Shown piece after piece: positions 8,741-17,589 of a stretch of 64,000 bases of DNA (its first letter is position 1; each line of letters begins with the position of its first letter). The stretch covers positions 1 through 64,000 of the forward strand of contig NZ_JAFEVL010000018.1 of assembly GCF_016901135.1 (NCBI RefSeq). Reading direction: 5' to 3'. The notes beneath the pieces were generated by a model. It made no database searches and was not told the origin of the DNA. It saw only the letters and a list, made by a program, of their open reading frames with translations. Origin of the DNA: Martinezella lusitana. Lineage in GTDB: Bacteria; Pseudomonadota; Alphaproteobacteria; Rhizobiales; Rhizobiaceae. The position numbers were made by a program, and so were the translations under genes.

Positions 8741-9580
8741 TCAGATTTCAAACCCGGCGGGGAAACTGCTTTCCGTCACGCCCACCAGTGCCATGTTACG
8801 AATGATTGCCGATTTGATGAATCCGTTGTCGCGGTGTTCGCTGATCCAGTGATCGACGAACTGACGCCAGGACTGGTCCTCCTCGCGACGGAAGCCGGCA
8901 TTCGACGTGGTGAAATCCACGGGAGTCGGAATGACGAGTTCGCCGATTGCAGGGTTTTTGGCCCGTAGCGTCAACGCAAGGACCATGACAAGGCACTGCG
9001 CGTCGATGCGGCCTGCCTGAAGCGCGGCGGTTACATCACTTGCGGTCTTCAGGCGCGAAATCTGTGCGTTGGGCGCATGCCGCGTCACGGCCGCGTCATG
9101 CGACGATCCGGCATCGACGCCAATTCGCATCTCCGGGCTGTTGAACTCATCCCAGGTCTTAGCTGTGACCGATTTCTTGGCAATCAGGGTGAAGGAGTTC
9201 TTGAACACCGGCCCGGAGAAATCGATGACCTTCTGGCGCTCGGGCGTCGGGTTCAAGCCGAAGAATACATCACTCTTGTCAGCCTGCAGGTCGAGGACGG
9301 AGTTGCCCCAGGTCGTCTCGAGGATCGACAATTTCAGACCGAGGTCGTCGGCCAGTTTCTGGCAGATGTCGACATAGAAACCGCGCCATTGCCCGTCGGC
9401 CAGACCCTTTTGATAATAGGGGGCGCCATCGGCAATGCCGCCGATGCGCAGCACGCCCGAAGCCTTGATGCGCTCGAGCGAACTTGCCGTCTGCGCGCGC
9501 GCCGGTAGCGAAACCAAACCGGCAGTGGCCCCGATCGCGGTTGCGCCAATAAGTTTTCCAAATGTTCTACGCGTAATCAT
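8741..9580 (-). CDS. Amino-acid ABC transporter substrate-binding protein
   Basis: A 279-residue family-3 periplasmic binding protein. The N-terminus MITRRTFGKLIGATA has a twin-arginine motif followed by a hydrophobic stretch and an Ala-x-Ala cleavage site (LPARAQT), so Tat export is likely. The mature part begins LERIKASGVLRIGG, typical of this family, and contains the conserved GFYVDICQKLADDLG and DVFFGLNPTPERQKVIDFSGP segments. It should deliver an amino acid-like ligand to the permease encoded next. It is the first gene of the minus-strand operon, opposite a LysR gene. Confidence 0.9.
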   Translation of the reverse strand: MITRRTFGKLIGATAIGATAGLVSLPARAQTASSLERIKASGVLRIGGIADGAPYYQKGLADGQWRGFYVDICQKLADDLGLKLSILETTWGNSVLDLQADKSDVFFGLNPTPERQKVIDFSGPVFKNSFTLIAKKSVTAKTWDEFNSPEMRIGVDAGSSHDAAVTRHAPNAQISRLKTASDVTAALQAGRIDAQCLVMVLALTLRAKNPAIGELVIPTPVDFTTSNAGFRREEDQSWRQFVDHWISEHRDNGFIKSAIIRNMALVGVTESSFPAGFEI

Positions 9581-9799
9581 AAAGTTCCCCTCTATCGTTT
9601 TTGTGGTCGTTGTCGTTCCGATGTGAGCAAGTCTTGTCGTGGCTGCAAGGCAGTTTTCATCCCGTCTGCTTTTCCATCAGTTGAGATTTCCGGCTGGCGA
9701 AGCCTTGCCTTTGCCGCGAGCATTCAGCCCTCACATTGCGTATTAAACCTAACATTAATGACGGATGCGGCTGCGGAATGTAAAACTTGAAAAAATGGG

Positions 9800-9826
9800 T
9801 TCGTCATGACTATTTGTCATGACGAA
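9800..9826. promoter_or_regulatory. Perfect inverted repeat in the divergent promoter region
   Basis: TTCGTCATGAC and GTCATGACGAA are exact complements separated by TATTT. The repeat lies between the amino-acid binding-protein gene and the LysR gene, in the position expected for a shared operator. An in-frame ATG at 9806 falls inside it, which argues that the LysR protein starts later. Confidence 0.5.
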
Positions 9827-9847
9827 ATTCTGCGAGCCAGTGAATCC

Positions 9848-10750
9848 ATGCGTCGCTTCCTTCCTTCATTGTCAGCCCTGCAGGCCTTTGAGGCCGCGGC
9901 TCGCCACATGAGCTTTACGAAGGCGGGGGAGGAACTTGCCATCACGCAGAGCGGTATCAGCCGTCAGATTCATAGTCTCGAACGCTATCTCGGCGTCCGG
10001 CTCTTCGAGCGCTCCGGATCGAGGCTCGTACTGACCGATCCGGGTACCAAATACTTTCAGGAGATCGAACAGACACTCAACAAGCTTGAGGAGATCTCTA
10101 TTGACGTCGTGCGCGGGCGTAAGGCTGATGCATCGCTGATGATCGGCGCATATCCCACTCTTGCTGCGCGATGGCTGGCACCTCGGCTCGAAAGCTTTGT
10201 GCAGGGAAATCCCGATATGCCGATCGAGATCATGCTGGTCGATCCCAAGCTGGATTTCGACCATAGCCGGATTGATATCGCCATCCTGCGAGGAGTCGGC
10301 TCCTGGAGAAATGCCCGCGCTTCATTGTTGTTTCCCGAGGAGCTTGCCGTCGTTGCCTCGCCAAAGCTTATCCCGGCGGCGACGAAGCTCGACTGGCTCG
10401 ATTTCGCTCGGTTTCCTACTCTGCAAAATGCTAGTAGACCCAGCCTCTGGCTCAACTGGCTGCGGGCCGCCAATTTGAGCTACAGCGGCGCCATCCAAGG
10501 GGTTCGGTTTGCCCATAGTGAGATGCTGATCAGCGCAGCGGTCAGCGGCCTCGGCCTTGCGGTTGTGCCGGTGCAATATGTCGAACGGGAACTGGAGAGC
10601 GGTGAATTGCACCTGCCGCTCGGAAAGCCGGTTCGCTCCAGCGAGTCCTATTGGGCGGTGTATTCCGAGCGTAAGTCGCAAAAGCACAGCGTGATTGCAT
10701 TCCGGGACTGGCTGCTACATGAGAGCCGAAAAGGACGCAAAGCAGTTTGA
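9848..10750 (+). CDS. LysR-family transcriptional regulator (GcvA-like)
   Basis: A 300-residue regulator beginning MRRFLPSLSALQAFEAAARH, the usual start of GcvA-type proteins. A longer start at 9806 would lie inside a palindrome and is less likely. The helix-turn-helix spans roughly residues 10-50 (SFTKAGEELAITQSGISRQI), followed by the dimerisation helix and an effector-binding domain. It is divergent from the amino-acid importer/racemase/dehydrogenase operon and probably controls it in response to the imported amino acid. The ribosome-binding site at 9848 is weak, so the start is not certain. Confidence 0.9.
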   Translation: MRRFLPSLSALQAFEAAARHMSFTKAGEELAITQSGISRQIHSLERYLGVRLFERSGSRLVLTDPGTKYFQEIEQTLNKLEEISIDVVRGRKADASLMIGAYPTLAARWLAPRLESFVQGNPDMPIEIMLVDPKLDFDHSRIDIAILRGVGSWRNARASLLFPEELAVVASPKLIPAATKLDWLDFARFPTLQNASRPSLWLNWLRAANLSYSGAIQGVRFAHSEMLISAAVSGLGLAVVPVQYVERELESGELHLPLGKPVRSSESYWAVYSERKSQKHSVIAFRDWLLHESRKGRKAV

Positions 10751-10795
10751 ACCACCCCTGATGGAGGCCGGGGATGTCAGGCTAAATTCAGCAAG

Positions 10796-11100
10796 AGCAG
10801 CTTTGGACAGGCGCGCTATACAGCCGTCCACCAGTCGCTGGGCGAGCCTGATCCCTTTCCGCTTCGCTATCGCGCCAAGCTGCGTGAATTCGTCGCTGAC
10901 CTCATCCGTCGACCGGCCGGCCGCAATGAGGCCGCCGCGCGCATTGCCGCTTGGACGACCGAGACGATCAATCCCGCTGACCGTGGGCGCTTCATCGAGA
11001 TTGCAGAAGCCGAGCTGACGGGACTACATGAAGGCAATTTCGCTATCAGATCAGACCTTAGGAGTTTACTGCCTGGCGCAAAATCTGGGAGGGGAAATGA
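10796..11100 (+). pseudogene. Decayed gene fragment, Fic-associated-like C-terminal region
   Basis: A frame from about 10796 reads protein-like: RYTAVHQSLGEPDPFPLRYR, then a helix with RNEAAARIAAWTTE and AELTGLHEGNF. After that the sequence only makes sense after a frame change: RYQIRP, an in-frame TAG, then EFTAWRKIWEGK and a stop at 11100. The tail matches what I recall of the C-terminal part of rhizobial proteins annotated as Fic/cell-filamentation family, but I cannot confirm this. A frameshift plus a nonsense codon and no 5' end make it a relic. Confidence 0.45.
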
Positions 11101-11134
11101 CCGACAGCTCCTCGGCATCATTGATCCACGCAGA

Positions 11135-11836
11135 CTATCGGGCCAATGTCTGCTTTATACTTGCCAAACCGCGGCGCAGGAATGGATCCGAGTGGATGTA
11201 GAAAAACTGGACGCCCTTAGCGAGCCAGTATGGTAGTTCCTCGACAGTCGCGAGCGTGCCTGCGATCCTTCCGGCAGCCCGTATCTTCTCAACCGCGTAG
11301 GCTACTTTTTCTATCACCTCGGCTGGACGTGCCTCGCCGAATGGGGGCGCCGGCGGAAAGCCCATGTTTTGCGAGAGATCGCCGGGTCCGATAAAGAAAA
11401 CATCGATGCCCTCCACAGCGAGCATTTCATCAAGGTTGTCGATTGCCTCGAGCGTCTCGATCATGCTGACGACCAGACGTTTTTCGTAATCGGACGGCAA
11501 AGCGTATCGAACGGCGTCGACGACAGCTCGGGCCTGGTTGGCCGTATCCACCATCGGCACCATGAGCCCATCGGCGCCAGCATTCAGATAGCGGATGAGA
11601 ACCGGCCGCTCGTGCGAATGGGGGCGAATGATCGCGGCACCGCCAACGGAGCGGACGATCTGTGATGTCATGCGGACATCCTCGAAACTCCAGGTGCCGT
11701 GCTCGCAATCAACGAAGACGGAGTCCGCGCCGAGTTCGATCAATCGCGCCGAAAGGCCCGATGAGGAATGGTGCGGGGTGAACATGGTGATGGTTTCGCC
11801 GGCCTGAAGCCGGGCGCGCAATTTGGCACCGTTCAT
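11135..11836 (-). CDS. HpcH/HpaI-family aldolase
   Basis: A 233-residue class II (metal-dependent) aldolase. Visible motifs are SVFVDCEHGTWSFED, the Arg-containing RPHSHERPVLIRYL, MVPMVDTANQA, the metal-ligand SMIETLEAIDN Glu and FFIGPGDLS Asp. The family cleaves 4-hydroxy-2-oxo acids to pyruvate plus an aldehyde. It is the last of four closely spaced genes (hyuA, hyuB, SDR, aldolase) with a 10-base gap to the SDR gene. Together with the aminotransferase gene further upstream it could split a hydroxylated oxo acid derived from an amino acid. Citrate-lyase-beta-like function is the alternative. Confidence 0.88.
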   Translation of the reverse strand: MNGAKLRARLQAGETITMFTPHHSSSGLSARLIELGADSVFVDCEHGTWSFEDVRMTSQIVRSVGGAAIIRPHSHERPVLIRYLNAGADGLMVPMVDTANQARAVVDAVRYALPSDYEKRLVVSMIETLEAIDNLDEMLAVEGIDVFFIGPGDLSQNMGFPPAPPFGEARPAEVIEKVAYAVEKIRAAGRIAGTLATVEELPYWLAKGVQFFYIHSDPFLRRGLASIKQTLAR

Positions 11837-11846
11837 GATGTTCCTC

Positions 11847-12656
11847 CTAGCTTTGTTTCTTTGGCAGGTCGGGCGTGTCTGCCGGCGCTCCGACCCAGCG
11901 CGCGGTCTCGATGTCGACCGAGGTGTCGCGCATGAATGTCGGGCAGATATGCAGCTCCGGTATCATCGCGCCCTTCTGCAGGCTGGCACAGAGTGCAATG
12001 GCGCGGGCGACGTCGTGCGGATCGAGCATGATGGCGCGCTCGTGCTCCAGCGGAGGTCTCGCCCGATTGTCCATGATCGGCGTATTGGTCTCGCCCGGAA
12101 GGATAGTCGTCGCGCGAATGCCCTGGTTGCGGTAGGTGTTGTGAACGAAGGTCATGAAGTTCTTCACGCCGGCCTTGGCCGCTCCATAGGCCGCACCACC
12201 GAGCAGATTCGGGTTGAGCGCCGCGAGCGAAGAGACTGTGATGACGGTCCCTTCCCCCTTGGCGATCATGTCGGGTAGCACCGCCTGAGTGAGATTAAAG
12301 ACCGCAGTCAGGTTCACATTGACCGTCGAGTTCCATTCGTCTTCGCTGAGAAACCGTGCGTTCAGGACCTTGCTCGCACTCCCGGCATTATTCACCAAGA
12401 TGTCCACCGGCCCGATGCCGTCGCTGATCCATTTCACGGCCGCGAAGATCTCCTCACGGGATTCGATATCGAGCACACGGGTAAATGCGTTGCCGCCTTT
12501 CTTTTCGATCCTGGCGGCGACTTCGCGCAGAGGCGTCAGACGCCTGCCTGTGAGGACCACGCGGGCGCCCTCTTTCGCAAGGAGCATAGCGGCTTCTCGG
12601 CCGATACCCGTCCCTGCCCCGGTGACCAGCGCAATTTTTCCATCAAGCAGACCCAT
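11847..12656 (-). CDS. Short-chain dehydrogenase/reductase
   Basis: A 269-residue SDR. The cofactor motif TGAGTGIG is at about residues 12-19, the NNAG motif at about 90, the catalytic Ser in TVSSLAAL and the Tyr/Lys pair in YGAAK (about 156-160). The N-terminus lacks an acidic residue at the end of strand two (LTGRR), which favours NADP over NAD, though this is a weak prediction. It should oxidise or reduce a hydroxyl/keto group. Nine bases separate it from hyuB. Confidence 0.88.
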   Translation of the reverse strand: MGLLDGKIALVTGAGTGIGREAAMLLAKEGARVVLTGRRLTPLREVAARIEKKGGNAFTRVLDIESREEIFAAVKWISDGIGPVDILVNNAGSASKVLNARFLSEDEWNSTVNVNLTAVFNLTQAVLPDMIAKGEGTVITVSSLAALNPNLLGGAAYGAAKAGVKNFMTFVHNTYRNQGIRATTILPGETNTPIMDNRARPPLEHERAIMLDPHDVARAIALCASLQKGAMIPELHICPTFMRDTSVDIETARWVGAPADTPDLPKKQS

Positions 12657-12665
12657 TACCTTCTC

Positions 12666-14342
12666 CTATTCCGCGGCGACAGCAGACGTACCCTTATAGG
12701 CATAGACGGTCTTTGCCGCCCTCGGCGTGATTAGGCCTTCGGCAAGGTCCTGCTCGATGATCGCGACAGACCGCTCGCTGGCGCGGCCCCAGCCGCCGCC
12801 GCCCGGCGTCTCGACCTCAAGACGTTCGCCGGTCTTCAGGACGACCTTTCCCTTTGGGAACTGAGGCTTGCCTTCCTTCATGACTTTGCCGGCCGCGCCA
12901 TTCTGCCCCTCAACAACGCCGAAGCAGGGATGACGGACGCGCTCCGAAGCGAGATAGATATTCATCGGGGTTTTGCCGAGATTGCGAAGGACCACTCGCT
13001 GCCCGAGACCACCGCGATGCTTTCCGGCACCACCGGAATCGGCGATCAGCTCCTTGCGCTCCGTCAGCACCGGCACTGCAATTTCGAACATCTCGATTGC
13101 GGTGACCTTGCAGTTGGACGGGAAACTCAGCGTGTCCAGGCCGTCAAGTTCGGCACGGGCGCCCTGACCCCCGTGGAAGTTCTGCACGGAACCATATTGC
13201 GAGCCATCGTTCCGCTGGCCGACGCAATTGGCCGCCCAGATCGGTGCGCCGCCGCTATCGCCCATCACCTTGTCCGGAACGACTCCCTCCAGCGCCTTGA
13301 AGATCAGCGAGGGAATGACGTGACCGATGAGGTTGCGCGAGTTGCCGGCCGTCCATTGCTGCGGGTTCAGGATGCTGCCGAGCGGAGCTTCGTCGGTGAT
13401 CGGGACGATGCAGCCTTCGTTGTTCGGCGTCTCGGGGTCGAGCAGGCACTTCAACGCGTAGACGGAGTGAGCGTAGCGGTAGTTCGTCCGGCAGTTGATC
13501 GAATGCAGAACCTGGCCGGAAGTGCCGGCATAGTCGACGTGGATGGAATCGTCCCTGACGATGACGGAGGCTTTCAGCTTCACATCGACATCATAACCGT
13601 CGAGAAGAACCTCGGCCGAATAGGTGCCGTTCGGCCATTCGCCGATCGCCTTGCGGGTCTGCGCCTCAGAGCGGGAATGGATCGCTTCCGCAAGACCATC
13701 CACATCATCAAGACCATATTCATCGAGAAACTTCAGAAGCTCGCGGCCCATGACGTTGTTGGCGGCGATCATCGATTCAAGATCACCCTTCACTTCCGTC
13801 GGCAGACGGACGGAGGCAGCGATGATATCGAATACGTCCTGGTTGGGGATACCCGCCTTGAGCAGCTTCACGATCGGGAAGCGGATGCCCTCCTCGAAGA
13901 TGTCGCTTGCCTCGGAATGCAACGGCGCGCCGCCAATATCCGGAAGATGCGCGATCGAGCCGGCATAGGCGACGACCCTGCCATTCTTGAAGATCGGCGT
14001 AATCATCGTCACGTCGGGGAGATGGCCGGTGCCGATCTCCGGATCGTTTGTGGCCAGCACATCGCCCTCTTCCAAGGCTTCCGCCGGGAACTTCGGGAGG
14101 AAGTACTTTTGCGCGGCAGCCGGTAGCGAGGTGATGAAGACCGGGATCGACCATGTGCACTGCGCGAGCGCGCGGCCCTTGCTGTCGAGAAGGACGGTCA
14201 CGTAGTCGTGGTTCTCGCGGACGATCGGCGAGAACGCGGTCTTGCCGAGGACATTGTCGGCTTGGTCCGCGATGAAGATCAGGCGGTTCCACATGACCTG
14301 AAGATTGATCGGATCGTTGAAATCGGTAGCGGGCTTCGACAT
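12666..14342 (-). CDS. hyuB: Hydantoinase/oxoprolinase family subunit B
   Basis: A 558-residue protein of the HyuB/N-methylhydantoinase B family. Recognisable segments are the start DFNDPINLQVMWNRLIFIADQ, the ENHDYVTVLLDSKGRALAQ region, LATNDPEIGTGHLPDVTMI, and the C-terminal glycine-rich ETPGGGGWG. In this family subunit B pairs with the ATP-binding subunit A to open a lactam, hydantoin or related ring with ATP hydrolysis. The subunit A gene is 12 bases upstream. Acetophenone carboxylase-like roles belong to the same fold and cannot be excluded. Confidence 0.92.
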   Translation of the reverse strand: MSKPATDFNDPINLQVMWNRLIFIADQADNVLGKTAFSPIVRENHDYVTVLLDSKGRALAQCTWSIPVFITSLPAAAQKYFLPKFPAEALEEGDVLATNDPEIGTGHLPDVTMITPIFKNGRVVAYAGSIAHLPDIGGAPLHSEASDIFEEGIRFPIVKLLKAGIPNQDVFDIIAASVRLPTEVKGDLESMIAANNVMGRELLKFLDEYGLDDVDGLAEAIHSRSEAQTRKAIGEWPNGTYSAEVLLDGYDVDVKLKASVIVRDDSIHVDYAGTSGQVLHSINCRTNYRYAHSVYALKCLLDPETPNNEGCIVPITDEAPLGSILNPQQWTAGNSRNLIGHVIPSLIFKALEGVVPDKVMGDSGGAPIWAANCVGQRNDGSQYGSVQNFHGGQGARAELDGLDTLSFPSNCKVTAIEMFEIAVPVLTERKELIADSGGAGKHRGGLGQRVVLRNLGKTPMNIYLASERVRHPCFGVVEGQNGAAGKVMKEGKPQFPKGKVVLKTGERLEVETPGGGGWGRASERSVAIIEQDLAEGLITPRAAKTVYAYKGTSAVAAE

Positions 14343-14354
14343 CTGAGGTCCCCC

Positions 14355-16418
14355 TTAGAGAATATTGATCACGAGGTTGCCGTTGGCATCCACATGGAAG
14401 ACGCCGCTCGGGCCGACGACCGCGGTCGATTCACGCTGTTCGACGATCGCAGGTCCCTTCAGCTCCTGGCCGACAGGGAGCTTGTAGTGGTCGTAGACCG
14501 AGGTCTCGGTGTATGTCCCCAGCTCTTGAAAGTAGACCTGACGGCTTCCCTTCCTCGCATCGGCAACCTCAATCTCATGCGGACGGGTGACCTGATCCTT
14601 CTCGCCACTGGCGCGCAAACGCCAGGTGATGACTTCGACGGAGGCCGCGACCGTGCGCCCGAAGAGCTCCCGATAAAGCTTGAAGAAATTGTCGAGAAGC
14701 TGCTTGAGGAACTCCTCCTTCGGCAGACTGCGGTCGGGCAATGCGACCGTGATCTCGTGACCCTGACCGACGTGGCGCATATCGACGGTATAGCGGTTTG
14801 TGATCCTCTCCTTGGCGATGCCCGCAACTGACACAACCTCGGCCCCCTGTGCCGCCAGATCATCGAGCAGGCGGTTCATGCCGCCTAGATCCCATGCATC
14901 CACCGCCATCGGGTGGCTTACGGACAGATCCACGGCGACCGGAGCGATCAGGAGACCAATAGCAGACGTCACGCCGGCACCCGTTGGGCAAATGACGCGC
15001 TTGATGCCGAGTTTGCGGGCGATACCGTAAGCATGAACCGGGCCGGCGCCACCGAAGGCGACCATAGGCAAGGATCTCGGATCGACGCCGAGGTCCGTGG
15101 CATGCATCGCAGCCGCCTTGCTCATGGATTCGTTGACGAGATCATGGATGCCCCACGCGCAGCGATCGACGCTGACATCCAGCGCATTTGCCAGTTTGGT
15201 TATGACTTCGCGCGCGGCATCTTTCGATACCTTGAAGGATCCGCCAACGAAGGACTCCGTCCCCATATAGCCGAGCAGAATGTCGGCGTCGGTAACCGTC
15301 GGTTCGGTACCGCCGCGCTGATAGGCGGCAGGCCCCGGAAGCGCGCCGGCGGAACGCGGGCCGACGTCGAGCAGGCCGAGCGGGTTCTTTGCAGCGATCG
15401 AACCGCCGCCGGCGCCGATTTCGATCATCTGGATGGACTGGATCTTCAGAGGAAAGCCGGATCCCTTGCGGAAGCGCTGGTAATGCGCGACCTCGAGATC
15501 GGTTCCGACCGTCGGCTCACCATTTGGAATGAGGCAGAGTTTCGCGGTGGTGCCGCCCATGTCGAAGGAGAGGACACTGCCCTCGCCCGCAATGCGTCCG
15601 AATTCAGCCGCGGCCACGGCTCCGGCAGCCGGACCGGACTCGATCAATCTGACTGGAAGCTCGGCTGCGCGGCTGCTCGGAACCAGGCCGCCGGACGATG
15701 TCATCCAGAGAACCTGGCGATCGATGTCCTTCTTCGCAAACTCGCGCTGGAGATGCGCGACATGGCCCGCCATTTGCGGCCGGGTATAGGCATTCACGAC
15801 CGTCGTCGAGGCGCGATCGAATTCGCGCATTTCGGGGCAAACCTCCGAAGAAAGAGAGACGAAGATGTCAGGGTCTTCTTCGCGCAGCAGAGCTGCGACG
15901 CGCTGCTCATGCTGCGGATATTTATAGGCATGAAGCAGGCAGACCGCGACGGAGCGGATCCCCTTTTCCTTCAACCGTCCGGCAATCTCGCGGACAGTTT
16001 CTTCCTTGAGTTCAGTCATGACGGAACCATCGGCAGAGATACGCTCTTCCGCACCAAAGCTATTGGCGCGTGTCACCAGCGGATCGGGATATTTGATGTT
16101 CAGATCATAAAGATCGTAACGGCCTTCATTGCGGATGCGCAGCATATCCCGGAAGCCGTCGGTGGTGATGAAGCCCGTCTCGACGCCCTTGCGTTCAAGG
16201 ACGGCATTGGTCACGACTGTGGTCGCTCCAAGCACCTGCAATTTCTCGATGGCGACCGCTCCGGAAAATTTCTCCAGCAGTTCCGAGACGCCCTGCACGA
16301 CTGCTTCAGCCGGGTTCTGAGGCGTGCTGAGGACCTTGTGAAGATGCAGTTCGCCGGTGTCATCCAGCAGAGCGAAATCGGTAAAAGTACCGCCGGTGTC
16401 GAAAGCCAGTTTTGCCAT
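14355..16418 (-). CDS. hyuA: Hydantoinase/oxoprolinase family subunit A
   Basis: A 687-residue ATP-dependent subunit of the HyuA family. The start at 16418 (MAKLAFDTGGTFTDFALLD) is preceded by GAGGGAA. Two nucleotide-binding phosphate loops of the ASKHA type are visible: FDTGGTFTDF at the N-terminus and SFDMGGTTAKLCLI in the middle. The family opens cyclic amides in an ATP-dependent way together with HyuB. A 44-bp element shared with the livJ promoter lies about 105 bases upstream, so this gene probably begins its own transcript though lysR precedes it on the same strand. Confidence 0.93.
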   Translation of the reverse strand: MAKLAFDTGGTFTDFALLDDTGELHLHKVLSTPQNPAEAVVQGVSELLEKFSGAVAIEKLQVLGATTVVTNAVLERKGVETGFITTDGFRDMLRIRNEGRYDLYDLNIKYPDPLVTRANSFGAEERISADGSVMTELKEETVREIAGRLKEKGIRSVAVCLLHAYKYPQHEQRVAALLREEDPDIFVSLSSEVCPEMREFDRASTTVVNAYTRPQMAGHVAHLQREFAKKDIDRQVLWMTSSGGLVPSSRAAELPVRLIESGPAAGAVAAAEFGRIAGEGSVLSFDMGGTTAKLCLIPNGEPTVGTDLEVAHYQRFRKGSGFPLKIQSIQMIEIGAGGGSIAAKNPLGLLDVGPRSAGALPGPAAYQRGGTEPTVTDADILLGYMGTESFVGGSFKVSKDAAREVITKLANALDVSVDRCAWGIHDLVNESMSKAAAMHATDLGVDPRSLPMVAFGGAGPVHAYGIARKLGIKRVICPTGAGVTSAIGLLIAPVAVDLSVSHPMAVDAWDLGGMNRLLDDLAAQGAEVVSVAGIAKERITNRYTVDMRHVGQGHEITVALPDRSLPKEEFLKQLLDNFFKLYRELFGRTVAASVEVITWRLRASGEKDQVTRPHEIEVADARKGSRQVYFQELGTYTETSVYDHYKLPVGQELKGPAIVEQRESTAVVGPSGVFHVDANGNLVINIL

Positions 16419-16521
16419 GTTTCCCTCGAAGCGACCGTGCGGCGCCAAAGCGCCGTTGTGCCGGGGTCCGGCCTTCCGAACCCGTTATCTGCAAAGAGGT
16501 TAGGTGACAGGGGCTTGCATT

Positions 16522-16565
16522 GGCCAACACAACTACAGTCTGCCGCCATAGGGTTTGCTTATGGC
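16522..16565 (-). promoter_or_regulatory. 44-bp promoter element with LysR-type box upstream of hyuA
   Basis: This element matches 39 of 44 positions with 23563-23606, upstream of livJ. It contains a perfect interrupted palindrome, GCCATA-N9-TATGGC (16545-16565), giving the T-N11-A pattern typical of LysR-regulator sites. Distance to the hyuA start is about 105 bases, nearly the same as at livJ. It is probably the activator site of the LysR protein encoded immediately upstream. Confidence 0.75.
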
Positions 16566-16572
16566 AAAAATT

Positions 16573-17511
16573 CTATGCCGCGCGAATGCCCGGATGGTGG
16601 CCGGCCATCAACTTGCCGACGATCTCCAAGAGGACGGACCGCGCGGCAAGGGCAGGTTCGGAAAGCGGGAGATGGTCGGAAACACAAAGCGACACGGTCG
16701 CCTCGATGACAGGCCGAACGAGCGCGCGGACCTGCGCACCCGCAAAGCCGGATGTCTCGGTGACCACCGAGGCCGGCAGGATTGTCGACCCCAGCCCATC
16801 GAGAACGGCGGCACTGAGCGCGGGAACCGATTCTATTTCCGAGACCACGTCAGGCTCGGACCGAGCTCTCGCCAGCGCCTCGTCGATAAGCCTGCGCAGA
16901 AGATGACCCTTGCTGGGTAGAAGCAGAGGGATCTCGTTCAGGGCGGATAATGGCAAAGGTTCTTCCGCGGCGCCGGGAAGCGTCGAGCCCGGAGGAGAAA
17001 CGAGGAACATCTCTTCCCGAAAGAGCGGCTGCAGCGTCACGCCTTTGATCGGATTGGCCGAGTAGATCAGCGCCATGTCCATCTTGCCGGTCATGATCAA
17101 TTCGCTGAGGATATGGCCGAAACTATCGTTGATATGAACGACGATCTTCGGATGTTGCGCTTTCATTTCCTTGATGATCGGCAGCGATAGCGCGCTGGAG
17201 GTCGAATACGTCGCCAGACCGATGGACACGCGTCCGGCAAGAGATCGGGTGGACTGATTGATGTCGGTTTGCGCCTGCTCGATCTGCTTCAAAAGTAATT
17301 GCGCATGCCGATAGAGAATAAGCCCGGCTTCGGTCGGCGCGATGCCGACATTGCTGCGGATGAGGAGCTTATGTTTGAAATGCGCCTCAAGCGCCGCGAT
17401 CTGCTGCGATAATGCCGGTTGGGCGGTCCGCAGAATGCCGGCGGCGCGCGAGACGCTACCCGTATCGACGATCTTGACGAAGCTTCGCAGTTTTCTGAAA
17501 TCGACGCTCAT
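16573..17511 (-). CDS. LysR-family regulator of the liv/hyu locus
   Basis: A 312-residue regulator. The helix-turn-helix is near residues 15-50 (SVSRAAGILRTAQPALSQQIAALE), and the effector domain follows. The protein resembles the nitrogen-assimilation-control/CbL group in the TAQPALSQQI segment. It lies between the aminotransferase gene and hyuA, all on the minus strand. Its stop is 8 bases from the 44-bp element found before both hyuA and livJ, making it the likely activator of both transcripts. A GGTTCC-N16-GGAACC repeat at 17512-17539, directly at its start, could be autoregulatory. Confidence 0.92.
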   Translation of the reverse strand: MSVDFRKLRSFVKIVDTGSVSRAAGILRTAQPALSQQIAALEAHFKHKLLIRSNVGIAPTEAGLILYRHAQLLLKQIEQAQTDINQSTRSLAGRVSIGLATYSTSSALSLPIIKEMKAQHPKIVVHINDSFGHILSELIMTGKMDMALIYSANPIKGVTLQPLFREEMFLVSPPGSTLPGAAEEPLPLSALNEIPLLLPSKGHLLRRLIDEALARARSEPDVVSEIESVPALSAAVLDGLGSTILPASVVTETSGFAGAQVRALVRPVIEATVSLCVSDHLPLSEPALAARSVLLEIVGKLMAGHHPGIRAA

Positions 17512-17589
17512 GGTTCCCGGCTTATCGTTTCGTGGAACCTAAAGCCTGTGGCAGGAGCGGCGCAAGCCCCTCCTGCATGCGCATGACTG

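Noticed and set aside
14913..16709. Long open frame (about 600 codons) on the plus strand opposite hyuA
   Set aside because: It is antisense to a clear hydantoinase subunit, has no family motifs, and long antisense frames are expected in GC-rich DNA.
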